Shown piece after piece: positions 52,358 to 60,194 of a stretch of 64,000 nt of DNA. Every line of letters starts with the position of its first letter. The first letter of the stretch is position 1. The DNA comes from Candidatus Aminicenantota bacterium (GTDB taxonomy: Bacteria; Acidobacteriota; Aminicenantia; Aminicenantales; UBA8522): the NCBI GenBank assembly GCA_017886205.1, contig JAFNEO010000043.1, positions 1 to 64,000 of the forward strand. The letters are read 5' to 3'. Position numbers and translations under genes: made by a program. The notes beneath the pieces were generated by a model. That model worked only from the letters and a program-made list of their open reading frames with translations. It made no database searches and had not been told where the DNA came from.

Positions 52358-53329
52358 ATGAAGAAAACCGAGATCATCAAAATAGGCCGGGGAGTGCTGG
52401 AGATCGAAAGCCGGGCCATTTCCGCCCTTGTTTCCCGTTTGGACCAGAAATTCGCCAGGGCGGTTGACCTCCTGGCCGAGAACAAGTCGAGGATCATCGT
52501 GACCGGCATGGGAAAATCGGGCCTGATCGGCCGCAAGATCGCCGCCACCCTGGCCAGCTGCGGGACACCGGCGGTGTTCATCCATCCGGCCGAGGCCGGC
52601 CATGGCGACCTGGGCATGATTCTGCCGAACGACGTCATCCTGGCCATCTCCTACAGCGGCGAGACCAAGGAGATCATCGACCTCCTCGAGTTCATCAAGC
52701 GGATCGGCGTCAAGCTCATCACTATTACCGGAAACCGGAGGTCGCGGATCGCCAAATACAGCGATATCGTCCTCGACGCCAAGGTCGAGCGGGAAGCCGG
52801 TCCAAAGGACATGGTGCCCACGGCCAGCTCTACGGCCGCACTGGCCCTGGGCGATGCACTGGCTATCGCCCTGATGAAAAAGAAGGGGTTCGGCGAGGAG
52901 GACTTCGCCCTCTTCCATCCCAAGGGGCATATCGGCCGGAAGCTGACCAAAGTCGGAATGCTCATGCATAAAGGGGCGAATATCCCGCGGGTTCTCCCCG
53001 CGACGCCGATGCTCCAGGTAATCGAGGAGATGACCAGCAAGAAGCTGGGGATGACCTGTGTCGTGGCCGAAGACGACGTGCTCTTCGGGGTTATAACCGA
53101 CGGCGACCTCCGCCGGATGATGCGGAAACACGAAGAGGCGATCTTTGAGAAGAGCGCCCGCGAATGCATGACCGCCAACCCGGTTACAGTCGACCGGGGG
53201 CGGCTGGCCACCGAAGCCCTGAACCTGATGGAAGAGCGCAAGATCACCGCGCTGGTTGTCACCGGCAGATCGGGAAAGATCGAGGGCATCATCCATCTCC
53301 ATGACCTCTGGCGCACGGAGATGTTCTGA
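52358..53329 (+). CDS. kdsD: Arabinose-5-phosphate isomerase (KdsD/KpsF family)
   Basis: The enzyme converts ribulose 5-phosphate to arabinose 5-phosphate, the Kdo precursor. The 323-residue protein has a SIS domain (about 40-170, VTGMGKSGLIGRKIAATLAS, ISYSGETKEI) and two CBS domains (about 205-320). It lies between kdsA and kdsC and overlaps kdsC by one base. Confidence 0.95.
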   Translation: MKKTEIIKIGRGVLEIESRAISALVSRLDQKFARAVDLLAENKSRIIVTGMGKSGLIGRKIAATLASCGTPAVFIHPAEAGHGDLGMILPNDVILAISYSGETKEIIDLLEFIKRIGVKLITITGNRRSRIAKYSDIVLDAKVEREAGPKDMVPTASSTAALALGDALAIALMKKKGFGEEDFALFHPKGHIGRKLTKVGMLMHKGANIPRVLPATPMLQVIEEMTSKKLGMTCVVAEDDVLFGVITDGDLRRMMRKHEEAIFEKSARECMTANPVTVDRGRLATEALNLMEERKITALVVTGRSGKIEGIIHLHDLWRTEMF

Positions 53330-53874
53330 TGAGAGACGGGAAGGCCAGAGCGCTCCGGATCAAGATAATCATCATGGACGTGGATGGAACCCTGACGGAC
53401 GGGGCGCTTTTTGTCCTTCCCGACGGGGAAGAGGTCAAGTCCTACAACGTCCGGGACGGCCTGGGGATCCTGCTCGCCCACCTGGTCGGGTTCAAGACGG
53501 CGATCATCACCGGCAAGACGTCACGGGCGCTGGAGAAGAGGGCGGAGAAGCTCCGGATCGACGAGCTTCACCAGGGGATCATGGACAAAAAACCGGTGCT
53601 CGAGGCGATCCTGGCAAAGCACGGACTTAAGAACGAGGAGGCCGCCTACATCGGCGACGACCTCGGCGATCTCGCGGTCATCAAGTCGGTCGGGCTGGCC
53701 GGAGCCGTAGCCGACGCGCACCCCGAGGTCAAGAAAAACTGCCATTTTATCTGCGAGCAGAGCGGCGGCCGCGGTGCCGTCCGGGAGTTCATCGAGTTCA
53801 TCCTCGAGGCCCAGGGCAAGTGGGGCGAGGTGGAAGAAAAGGTGAAGGGCCTGTCGCTAAGGAATATCGGATAG
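53329..53874 (+). CDS. kdsC: 3-deoxy-manno-octulosonate-8-phosphatase
   Basis: This HAD-family phosphatase releases Kdo from Kdo 8-phosphate. The 181-residue protein has DVDGTLTDGALFV (nucleophile Asp), then NVRDGLGILLA, ITGKTSRALEKR and YIGDDLGDLAVI. Start shares one base with the kdsD stop. With kdsB, kdsA and kdsD the full Kdo-activation set is in one operon. Confidence 0.95.
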   Translation: MRDGKARALRIKIIIMDVDGTLTDGALFVLPDGEEVKSYNVRDGLGILLAHLVGFKTAIITGKTSRALEKRAEKLRIDELHQGIMDKKPVLEAILAKHGLKNEEAAYIGDDLGDLAVIKSVGLAGAVADAHPEVKKNCHFICEQSGGRGAVREFIEFILEAQGKWGEVEEKVKGLSLRNIG

Positions 53875-53916
53875 GGGACCGGCGAGGCAGGGCGGCGATC
53901 TCAGACGGAGGCAAAC

Positions 53917-55287
53917 GTGGACATCAACCCCAAGATTTTTAGGGAATACGACATCCGGGGGATCGTGGATAAAGACTTGTCCCTGGAGTTCGTGGAATAC
54001 CTGGGTCGTGGAATAGGGACCTTCTTCCGTGAGCACGGAAAAAAGCGAGTGGCCCTCGGCCGCGATGCGCGGTTGAGCTCGCCAGCCTATGCCGAGGCCG
54101 TCACCCGGGGGCTTCTTTCCACCGGCTGTAGTGTCGTCGACATCGGGCTGGTCCCGACCCCGCTCCTCTATTTCGCTGTCTACTACAAGAAAAACGAGGC
54201 GGCGGTCATGATCACCGGTTCGCACAACCCGCCGGAGTACAACGGGTTCAAGATGATGGTGGGGGAGGAGACGCTCTACGGAGAGACCATCCAGCAGGTT
54301 TACCGGATCCTCAGAGAGGGCAAGATCATCACCGACAAGCCAGGGACGCGCTCGTCCTATGACATCATCCCCGAGTACAAGAGCTACGTCCTGAAGGATG
54401 TCCGGCTCCGCCGCAAGCTGAAGGTCGTCCTGGACGCCGGGAACGGGACCGCCGGGTTTGTGGCCGTGCCGATCTTCCGGAAGCTGGGCTGTGACGTGAT
54501 CGAGCTTTACTGCGAGCCGGACGGAAGGTTCCCCAACCATCATCCGGACCCAACCCTTCCCGAAGCCATGGAGGATCTGGTCAAGAAAGTCAAAGAGACC
54601 GGCGCCGACTTCGGCGTCGGCTACGACGGCGACGGCGACCGGATCGGGGTGGTCGACGACAGCGGCCGGCTGCTCTGGGGAGACATGCTGATGATCGTCT
54701 TTTCGCGGGACATCCTTCCAGCGAACCCGGGAGCCGCCGTGATCTCGGAGGTCAAGGCCTCGAAGCTCCTCTATGCAGAGATCAAGAGGCTCGGCGGCCG
54801 GCCGATCATGTGGAAAACGGGGCACAGTCTGATCAAGCAGAAGATCAAGGAGGAGAAAGCCCTGTTGGCCGGGGAGATGAGCGGCCATATTTTCTTCGCC
54901 GACCGCTTCTTCGGGTTCGACGACGCCATTTATGCTTCGGCCCGGTTGGCCGAGATCCTGGCCCGCTCGGAAAAGAAGCTCTCGGAGATGCTGGCCGACC
55001 TTCCCCAGGCATTCTCTACGCCGGAGATCCGGGTCTATGCCTCGGACGAAGTGAAGTTCAAGATCGTGGAAGAAGTCAAGAAGGAGCTGGCCAAGAAGTA
55101 TCCAGTCAACGATATCGACGGGGTCAGGGTTAGCTATCCCAAGGGCTGGGCGCTCGTCCGGGCCTCGAACACCCAGGCCGCCCTGGTCCTCCGGTACGAA
55201 GCGGACACCCCGGAGGACCTCGAGGCAATCAAGCAGGAAGTCAGGAAGACCCTCGAGCGGGCCATCCAGGGGCTGGGGAATTCATGA
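53917..55287 (+). CDS. Phosphomannomutase/phosphoglucomutase
   Basis: A GTG start at 53917 gives the N-terminus DINPKIFREYDIRGIVD. The 456-residue alpha-D-phosphohexomutase has the phosphoserine loop MITGSHNPPEYNGFK, the metal loop GYDGDGDRIGV and the sugar-specificity loop GEMSGHIFF. It should supply mannose 1-phosphate for the downstream ManC-type enzyme, hence GDP-mannose for surface glycans. Overlaps the next gene by four bases. Confidence 0.93.
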   Translation: MDINPKIFREYDIRGIVDKDLSLEFVEYLGRGIGTFFREHGKKRVALGRDARLSSPAYAEAVTRGLLSTGCSVVDIGLVPTPLLYFAVYYKKNEAAVMITGSHNPPEYNGFKMMVGEETLYGETIQQVYRILREGKIITDKPGTRSSYDIIPEYKSYVLKDVRLRRKLKVVLDAGNGTAGFVAVPIFRKLGCDVIELYCEPDGRFPNHHPDPTLPEAMEDLVKKVKETGADFGVGYDGDGDRIGVVDDSGRLLWGDMLMIVFSRDILPANPGAAVISEVKASKLLYAEIKRLGGRPIMWKTGHSLIKQKIKEEKALLAGEMSGHIFFADRFFGFDDAIYASARLAEILARSEKKLSEMLADLPQAFSTPEIRVYASDEVKFKIVEEVKKELAKKYPVNDIDGVRVSYPKGWALVRASNTQAALVLRYEADTPEDLEAIKQEVRKTLERAIQGLGNS

Positions 55288-56372
55288 GCGGGCGGCCGCG
55301 CGTCTGCGCCGTGATCATGGCCGGTGGCAGCGGCACCCGGTTCTGGCCGCTCAGCCGGAAGAGCCGGCCGAAACAGTTCCTCCCAATCGCGACTAAAAAG
55401 ACTATGATCGAAGAGACGGTGGAGCGCCTGCGGCCGCTGCTTCCTCCGGAGGCGATATATACCATCTCCGACCGGGCGCAGGCGGCGGCCATCCGGAAGC
55501 TGATCCCCGATCTTCCTCGCTCCAACGTGTTCGTGGAGCCGATGGCAAAGAATACGGCCGCGTCGCTCATCCTGGCGACGGCCCGGATCTATCACCAGAA
55601 CCCCAAGGCAGTGGTGTTGGCGCTCCCGGCCGACCACCTGATCACCAAACCGGACGTCTTTCTCAAGAAACTCAGGGCGGCAGCCGCCGCAGCGGGGCAG
55701 AACGATGTCATCGTGACCTTGGGCATCCCGGCCACGTATCCGTCAACAGGCTTTGGTTATATCCATTTTTCAGGCAGCTGCAGCCTGCGGTTCGGGAGCG
55801 AAGAGTTTTATCCTGTGCTCAGGTTCAAGGAGAAGCCGGATCTCGAAAAGGCCAAGAGATACCTGAAGCAGGGGAGGCACTGCTGGAACTCCGGGATGTT
55901 CATCTGGCGGGCGGAGGTGTTCGCCCGGAAGATCGAACAATTCGCCCCGGACTTCTTCTCCTTTTGGAAGCGGATTATCGCAGCGATCAAGGAGAACGAT
56001 CGTCCTGAAATCGCCGCTGTCTTCCGGGAGATCCCGGCGACCTCGATCGACTACGCCTTGATGGAGAAAGCCGAGGGCGTCCTGATGGCCAAGGGGAATT
56101 TCGGCTGGTCCGATGTCGGCTCCTGGGTTTCGCTGGCCGATATCTGGCCGAAGGATAGGTCGGAGAATGCCCTTCGCGGCCAAGGGCTTTTTCTTGATTC
56201 TCGAAATTGCCTCGTCTACAGCCCGCACCGGCTGGCGGCCGTCATCGGTCTTCGGGATGTAATCATCGTCGATACAAAGGACGCGCTGCTGGTTTGCGCT
56301 AAAAAATCAGACCAGCGCGTCAAGGATGTCATCGAGGCCCTGAAGAAGAAGGGCAAGAAAAAATACCTCTAG
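55284..56372 (+). CDS. Mannose-1-phosphate guanylyltransferase
   Basis: The 362-residue protein begins VCAVIMAGGSGTRFWPLSRK, the ManC nucleotidyltransferase signature, and has EPMAKNTAASLILA, LPADHLITK and WNSGMFIWRAEVF. It lacks the C-terminal isomerase domain of bifunctional ManC. It makes GDP-mannose and ends the long operon starting at mnmE. Confidence 0.93.
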   Translation: MSGRPRVCAVIMAGGSGTRFWPLSRKSRPKQFLPIATKKTMIEETVERLRPLLPPEAIYTISDRAQAAAIRKLIPDLPRSNVFVEPMAKNTAASLILATARIYHQNPKAVVLALPADHLITKPDVFLKKLRAAAAAAGQNDVIVTLGIPATYPSTGFGYIHFSGSCSLRFGSEEFYPVLRFKEKPDLEKAKRYLKQGRHCWNSGMFIWRAEVFARKIEQFAPDFFSFWKRIIAAIKENDRPEIAAVFREIPATSIDYALMEKAEGVLMAKGNFGWSDVGSWVSLADIWPKDRSENALRGQGLFLDSRNCLVYSPHRLAAVIGLRDVIIVDTKDALLVCAKKSDQRVKDVIEALKKKGKKKYL

Positions 56373-56375
56373 CGG

Positions 56376-57455
56376 TCAGGGCAAAAACGAGTACAATTGC
56401 CTGACTAGATAAACATTCCCGTCCACTTCGGCACGGGAGAAATACATCACCCGTTCTGAGATGAAGAGGGGCGCATCGGGGAGCTCTGTTGTCCCTACGA
56501 AATCGCCCTTCTGAGTAAATACGTCAACCGGAAGAAGGCTGTTTTGTGACGTGATGTCCGGGGGAAACCGGAAGACGAAGATATTTTCCGGTGAGATCCG
56601 GATCGAGCTGATCATGTTTTTGAAAGTGGGGATTTTCTTCCCGAGCTCGCGGGCCACGCGGCCTGGCCATCCCTTGGACTTGGCGAATTCCTGGAGCTCG
56701 CGTTCGAGATACTTTTTTTCCTCGCGGCTGAACCTCTGCGGTTTCAGGTCCCTCCTGATCGAAGTGACCACCTGGCCGCTTTCATCTAGGAGGACGATCT
56801 CATACCGGTCGCTGATCCCAACGGCGCTGAGATGGCCGCCGTGGGCATACAGAAACTGCGGGACGTAGATGTCGTTACTGTAATTGAACATCACGGCCCG
56901 GCCCGTCTCGTCGGGCAGGTTGACCGAGAACTGGTCTTTGGCGATGGCGTGAAAGGTCCTGAGGACGTTGTTTTTGCTATCGGCCATCACCTGCTGCTGA
57001 TCTTCTGGCCGCCAGATCCAGCCGTAGAACCGGTCAGGACCTATATACCCCAGCCCGAGCCGGCCGTTGAGGTCGAGGCGGCGGATGAACGTGCCGTCGG
57101 GCTTGAGGAAAGAGACATAGAAGAGGTCCTCGAGTACGGCCAGCTCGCCCTGGGATGTGAAGACGATCTGGCCGGGGGTTTGGAAATCGCCGGGTCCCTG
57201 GCCCTTCTGGCCGAACTTCATCAGCAAGCGGCCGTTGGGTGAGAATCTAAAGACCTTCTGCTCCAACCGATCGAGTACAAAAAAATTGGATTGATCGTCT
57301 TCGCAGACCGAAGCGATGGAGCCGAAAAGCAGTTGCTTCCGGCCGATCTCCAGCGGCAGATCCAGCTTTATCGTGATAGGCGACTCTGGGGCCGCGAGCA
57401 ACGAGGGCAAGCCGATGCTTAATAACGCTAAACCCACGATGAAGCTCTTGATCAT
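56376..57455 (-). CDS. Exported 6-bladed beta-propeller protein
   Basis: The 359-residue protein has a signal peptide (about 1-21). Repeated blade-like segments follow, such as DDQSNFFVLDRLEQKVFRFSPNGRL, GQGPGDFQTPGQIVF and ENIFVFRFPPD. The pattern matches the 6-bladed propeller family (BF2992/NHL-like) frequent in Acidobacteriota and Bacteroidota. Ligand unknown. It is convergent with the guanylyltransferase gene, three bases apart. Confidence 0.8.
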   Translation of the reverse strand: MIKSFIVGLALLSIGLPSLLAAPESPITIKLDLPLEIGRKQLLFGSIASVCEDDQSNFFVLDRLEQKVFRFSPNGRLLMKFGQKGQGPGDFQTPGQIVFTSQGELAVLEDLFYVSFLKPDGTFIRRLDLNGRLGLGYIGPDRFYGWIWRPEDQQQVMADSKNNVLRTFHAIAKDQFSVNLPDETGRAVMFNYSNDIYVPQFLYAHGGHLSAVGISDRYEIVLLDESGQVVTSIRRDLKPQRFSREEKKYLERELQEFAKSKGWPGRVARELGKKIPTFKNMISSIRISPENIFVFRFPPDITSQNSLLPVDVFTQKGDFVGTTELPDAPLFISERVMYFSRAEVDGNVYLVRQLYSFLP

Positions 57456-57608
57456 GAGGATATCTTACCAGAAAAGGGCCTTTTTTGAGGCGGCTGTCCA
57501 AAACATCTTCTGGTCGGCCAAGTTTCGGGTATCGTCTGCCGGTTTGGCCTGAGAAAAAACGGCTGTCGCTTTCGTCATTGATGAAGCAGGGACAACTTTA
57601 TAAAGGTA

Positions 57609-57640
57609 TTGACAAATGGTACCGTATATGGTACCAATAT
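57609..57640 (+). promoter_or_regulatory. HicAB promoter with palindromic operator
   Basis: A perfect TTGACA (57609-57614) is followed by the exact palindrome TGGTACCGTATATGGTACCA (57617-57636), which fills the spacer and reaches the -10 region (candidates TACCAA at 57632 or CAATAT at 57635). Repression by the HicB antitoxin's DNA-binding domain is the expected use. Confidence 0.65.
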
Positions 57641-57667
57641 ATTTGATCGTGCAAGAGCCAACAAGAA

Positions 57668-57934
57668 TTGAATCGAAGATGCATTAAGTTATTTGAGAAA
57701 GCAAAACGCAACCCAACGGGGCTCAGGTTTTCCGAGCTTCGGCTTTTGTGTAAGTGTATTAGAATGATTCTCGATCGGAAAGGCGGCTCCCATTTCATAT
57801 ACAAGCTCGAACATCCCTTCTTTCTTTTGTCAATCCAAACGATGAAGGACGGCAAGGCGAAAGCTTGTCAAGTGAGGCAACTTATCGATTTTATCGAGGA
57901 GAATGATCTAGATAACCCGGATAAAAAGGAATGA
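57668..57934 (+). CDS. hicA: HicA-family mRNA interferase toxin
   Basis: A TTG at 57668 is the only usable start after the in-frame stop at 57644. The 88-residue protein resembles HicA of the longer YcfA type: LRFSELRLLCKCIRMI, GGSHFIYKLEHP with the catalytic His, LSIQTMKDGKAKACQVRQLIDFIEEND. HicA cleaves mRNA when free of HicB. The ribosome site is weak, which fits low toxin synthesis. The cassette is AT-richer than its surroundings. Confidence 0.85.
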   Translation: MNRRCIKLFEKAKRNPTGLRFSELRLLCKCIRMILDRKGGSHFIYKLEHPFFLLSIQTMKDGKAKACQVRQLIDFIEENDLDNPDKKE

Positions 57935-57937
57935 GTC

Positions 57938-58423
57938 ATGGATAAGCATCCAATCTCGATCAAATGGAGCGATGAAGACGGAGGGTATATCGCCACAATT
58001 CCCGGCATTCGAGGTCTCAGCGCTTTCGGGGAATCTTCGTCTGTAGCTCTCTCTGAGCTGAAGATCGCGGCGGACGCCTACTTCCAATCCCTGAAGAATG
58101 CCCGAAAGCGCATGCCCCCGCTGGATAAAATAACTCCGTACAGCGGCCAACTTCGCCTACGGATGCCAAAAAGCCTGCATGGCGAGCTTTCTCACGCGGC
58201 AGAAAGCGAAGGCGTATCGCTTAATACTTACATCATCACCCTCTTGTCTAAAAGACAAGTCGAAGAGGAGTTTTCAGCCACCATCCTGCGCCTAGAGAAT
58301 ATGTTTCAATCCATAGGGTCAAATATCGTATCTTCCGCACTCAATATGCGCCATTTTTTACAGCCTCAGGAGAAGCTTGCAAACACAACTCAAGAGTACC
58401 ATCTTAGCGAGAGGATTCACTAA
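57938..58423 (+). CDS. hicB: HicB-family antitoxin with ribbon-helix-helix domain
   Basis: The 161-residue protein has the HicB fold first (IKWSDEDGGYIATIPGIRGLSAFG, about 6-75), then a ribbon-helix-helix DNA-binding part (LRLRMPKSLHGELSHAAESEGVSLNTYI, about 70-105) and an extra 50-residue helical tail. It would neutralise HicA and bind the palindrome upstream. It starts three bases after hicA and overlaps the third gene by one base. Confidence 0.88.
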   Translation: MDKHPISIKWSDEDGGYIATIPGIRGLSAFGESSSVALSELKIAADAYFQSLKNARKRMPPLDKITPYSGQLRLRMPKSLHGELSHAAESEGVSLNTYIITLLSKRQVEEEFSATILRLENMFQSIGSNIVSSALNMRHFLQPQEKLANTTQEYHLSERIH

Positions 58424-58833
58424 TGATCAAGCATGTCTGGTCGATTTTGTGCGAAAGGATTAGCATCGATCAAGAAACAAATCTGGTGAGCTATCTAACC
58501 TGCGTTGAAGAGATTACGGCTACTCAATTGCCTGCTGTTCATCCGCTCTTTGCTCTGGGGAGTATCTGGCAGACGGATTGTCCCGGCGAGAACATTTTAA
58601 AAATTCGGCTGGTTCGTATTTCTCCCGATGGAGCAAAAAATATAATAATTGAAACCAATGAATTTAGACTTGACAAAGAAAGACACCGAACAAATCTAAT
58701 CTTGAACGGGATTTCTTTCGATCAAGCTGGAAAATACGTATTCCGACTCGAGTCGAAATCGAAGACAGGTTGGAAAGCAGAAACCGAGATCCCCGTAAAA
58801 ATTACACTAAAGGTCGGAGCCACGAAGGGATAA
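58423..58833 (+). CDS. DUF6941-like protein, third gene of the HicAB cassette
   Basis: The ATG shares one base with the hicB stop, so the gene is translationally coupled. The 136-residue protein begins MIKHVWSILCERISIDQETN and continues with an all-beta pattern (LKIRLVRISPDGAKNIIIETNEF, AGKYVFRLESKSK). It has no signal peptide. It resembles DUF6941-type proteins of unknown function; that name is from memory and uncertain. The coupling suggests it acts with the toxin-antitoxin pair. Confidence 0.65.
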   Translation: MIKHVWSILCERISIDQETNLVSYLTCVEEITATQLPAVHPLFALGSIWQTDCPGENILKIRLVRISPDGAKNIIIETNEFRLDKERHRTNLILNGISFDQAGKYVFRLESKSKTGWKAETEIPVKITLKVGATKG

Positions 58834-58836
58834 TAG

Positions 58837-60183
58837 TTACGCCTTCTTGCCGCCGACGGTGATTTCGGCCACGCGGAAGGACGGGCTATTCAGGCTGCCG
58901 CGCAGGTCCAGGTCGTTGGCGACCTTGTCGATCGCCTTGAGGATATCGAGCGTCGTGCCGCCGAGGGTGACACCGTCGACCGGAAACGCCTTGGCGCCGT
59001 CCACGATCCAGAACCCGCTGCAGCCGACCGAGAACGCTCCCGTGGTAACGTCGGTTCCCAGCCCTCTCATCCCGGTGACAAGAAGCCCTTCCTTGACGTC
59101 CTTGAAAAGAGAGGCAGGGTCGTCTTTCCCGTTCTCGGCGATTAGGCAAAGGAAACCGGCCGACGGACCGGACTGGTAACCGTAACGCCGCGCCATGGTG
59201 TTGACCTTTACCCCTGCCTTCCGGGCCGTCTGGGAGTCATAGAGGAACATCTTCAGGATACCCTTGTCCACGATCGTGTTCTTCCGGGTGACGTTGCCTT
59301 CGCCGTCAAACGGCACCGAGCCGACAAACCGGGGCATCGTCGGATTATCAGTGATGGTGACGAAGGGCGAGGCGATGGACTTCTCGAGCATTTCAGTCAT
59401 GAAGGTGGTCTTCCGGAAGACGGCGTCGCCGTCGAGGGCGAATAGGAGTCCCATCCAAAAGGACGGGGCGGCATAGCGGTCGAAAATGACGGGGACCTTT
59501 TTGGTTTCCACCGGCCTGGCGCCGAGCTTTTCGATGGCCTTTTGGGCGGCCGTCTTGGCCACTTCCTCGACGGCAGCGAGTTCCTTGAAGAACCGTTTGG
59601 TGCTGGACCAGCCGCCACCCTGCATGGCGTCGCCTTCGCCAGCGATGACGTAGGCGCCGAAAGAGCACCGCGATTCCTTGAAGACATAGGCAATGCCCTT
59701 GGAGTTGAACAACCCGGCCTCCCGTTCCGTATTCGAGAACGAGCCGCCTTCACTGTTGGTGATGCGCTTGTCTTGCGCCATGGCGATACGCTCGACGTCC
59801 CTGGCGATAGCGATCTTCTTCTCATCGGGGATCTCGGCGAGCTCGGCGTCGTAGAGGTCGAGCTCGGCCAGCGGCTGCGGACCGAAATCGGGCAGGCCGT
59901 GCCACGGTTTGGCCTCGGTGATCCCGGCCAGTTCGACCGTCTTCTTAACCGTTTCATCCAAGGATTCCGGAGACAGGTCGGACGTGTAGGAGAACCCGAG
60001 CTGCTTGTTGATGAACAGCCGGAGCCCCAAGCCCTTGGAAACCGACTTCTGCAGCGTCTCGATCTCGCCCTTTCTCACGCTGACGTTGAATTCCTTGACG
60101 TTTTCGATGACGGCTTCGGCTTCTTCTGCTCCATACTGGACGGCCTTCTTGACGACTTCTTCACCGATCTTCTTGATGTCCAT
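58837..60183 (-). CDS. TldE/PmbA-type protein (copy 2)
   Basis: The 448-residue protein has the TldE features GAEEAEAVIENVKEFNVSVRKGEIETLQ, AYVIAGEGDAMQGG and a conserved C-terminus (VTTGAFSVGCSGFWIVDG). It lacks HExxxH and has no signal peptide. The ribosome site AAAGGAGC precedes ATG 60183. It follows the copy 2 tldD by 11 bases. It is diverged from copy 1, not a recent duplicate. Confidence 0.93.
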   Translation of the reverse strand: MDIKKIGEEVVKKAVQYGAEEAEAVIENVKEFNVSVRKGEIETLQKSVSKGLGLRLFINKQLGFSYTSDLSPESLDETVKKTVELAGITEAKPWHGLPDFGPQPLAELDLYDAELAEIPDEKKIAIARDVERIAMAQDKRITNSEGGSFSNTEREAGLFNSKGIAYVFKESRCSFGAYVIAGEGDAMQGGGWSSTKRFFKELAAVEEVAKTAAQKAIEKLGARPVETKKVPVIFDRYAAPSFWMGLLFALDGDAVFRKTTFMTEMLEKSIASPFVTITDNPTMPRFVGSVPFDGEGNVTRKNTIVDKGILKMFLYDSQTARKAGVKVNTMARRYGYQSGPSAGFLCLIAENGKDDPASLFKDVKEGLLVTGMRGLGTDVTTGAFSVGCSGFWIVDGAKAFPVDGVTLGGTTLDILKAIDKVANDLDLRGSLNSPSFRVAEITVGGKKA

Positions 60184-60194
60184 GCTCTGCTCCT

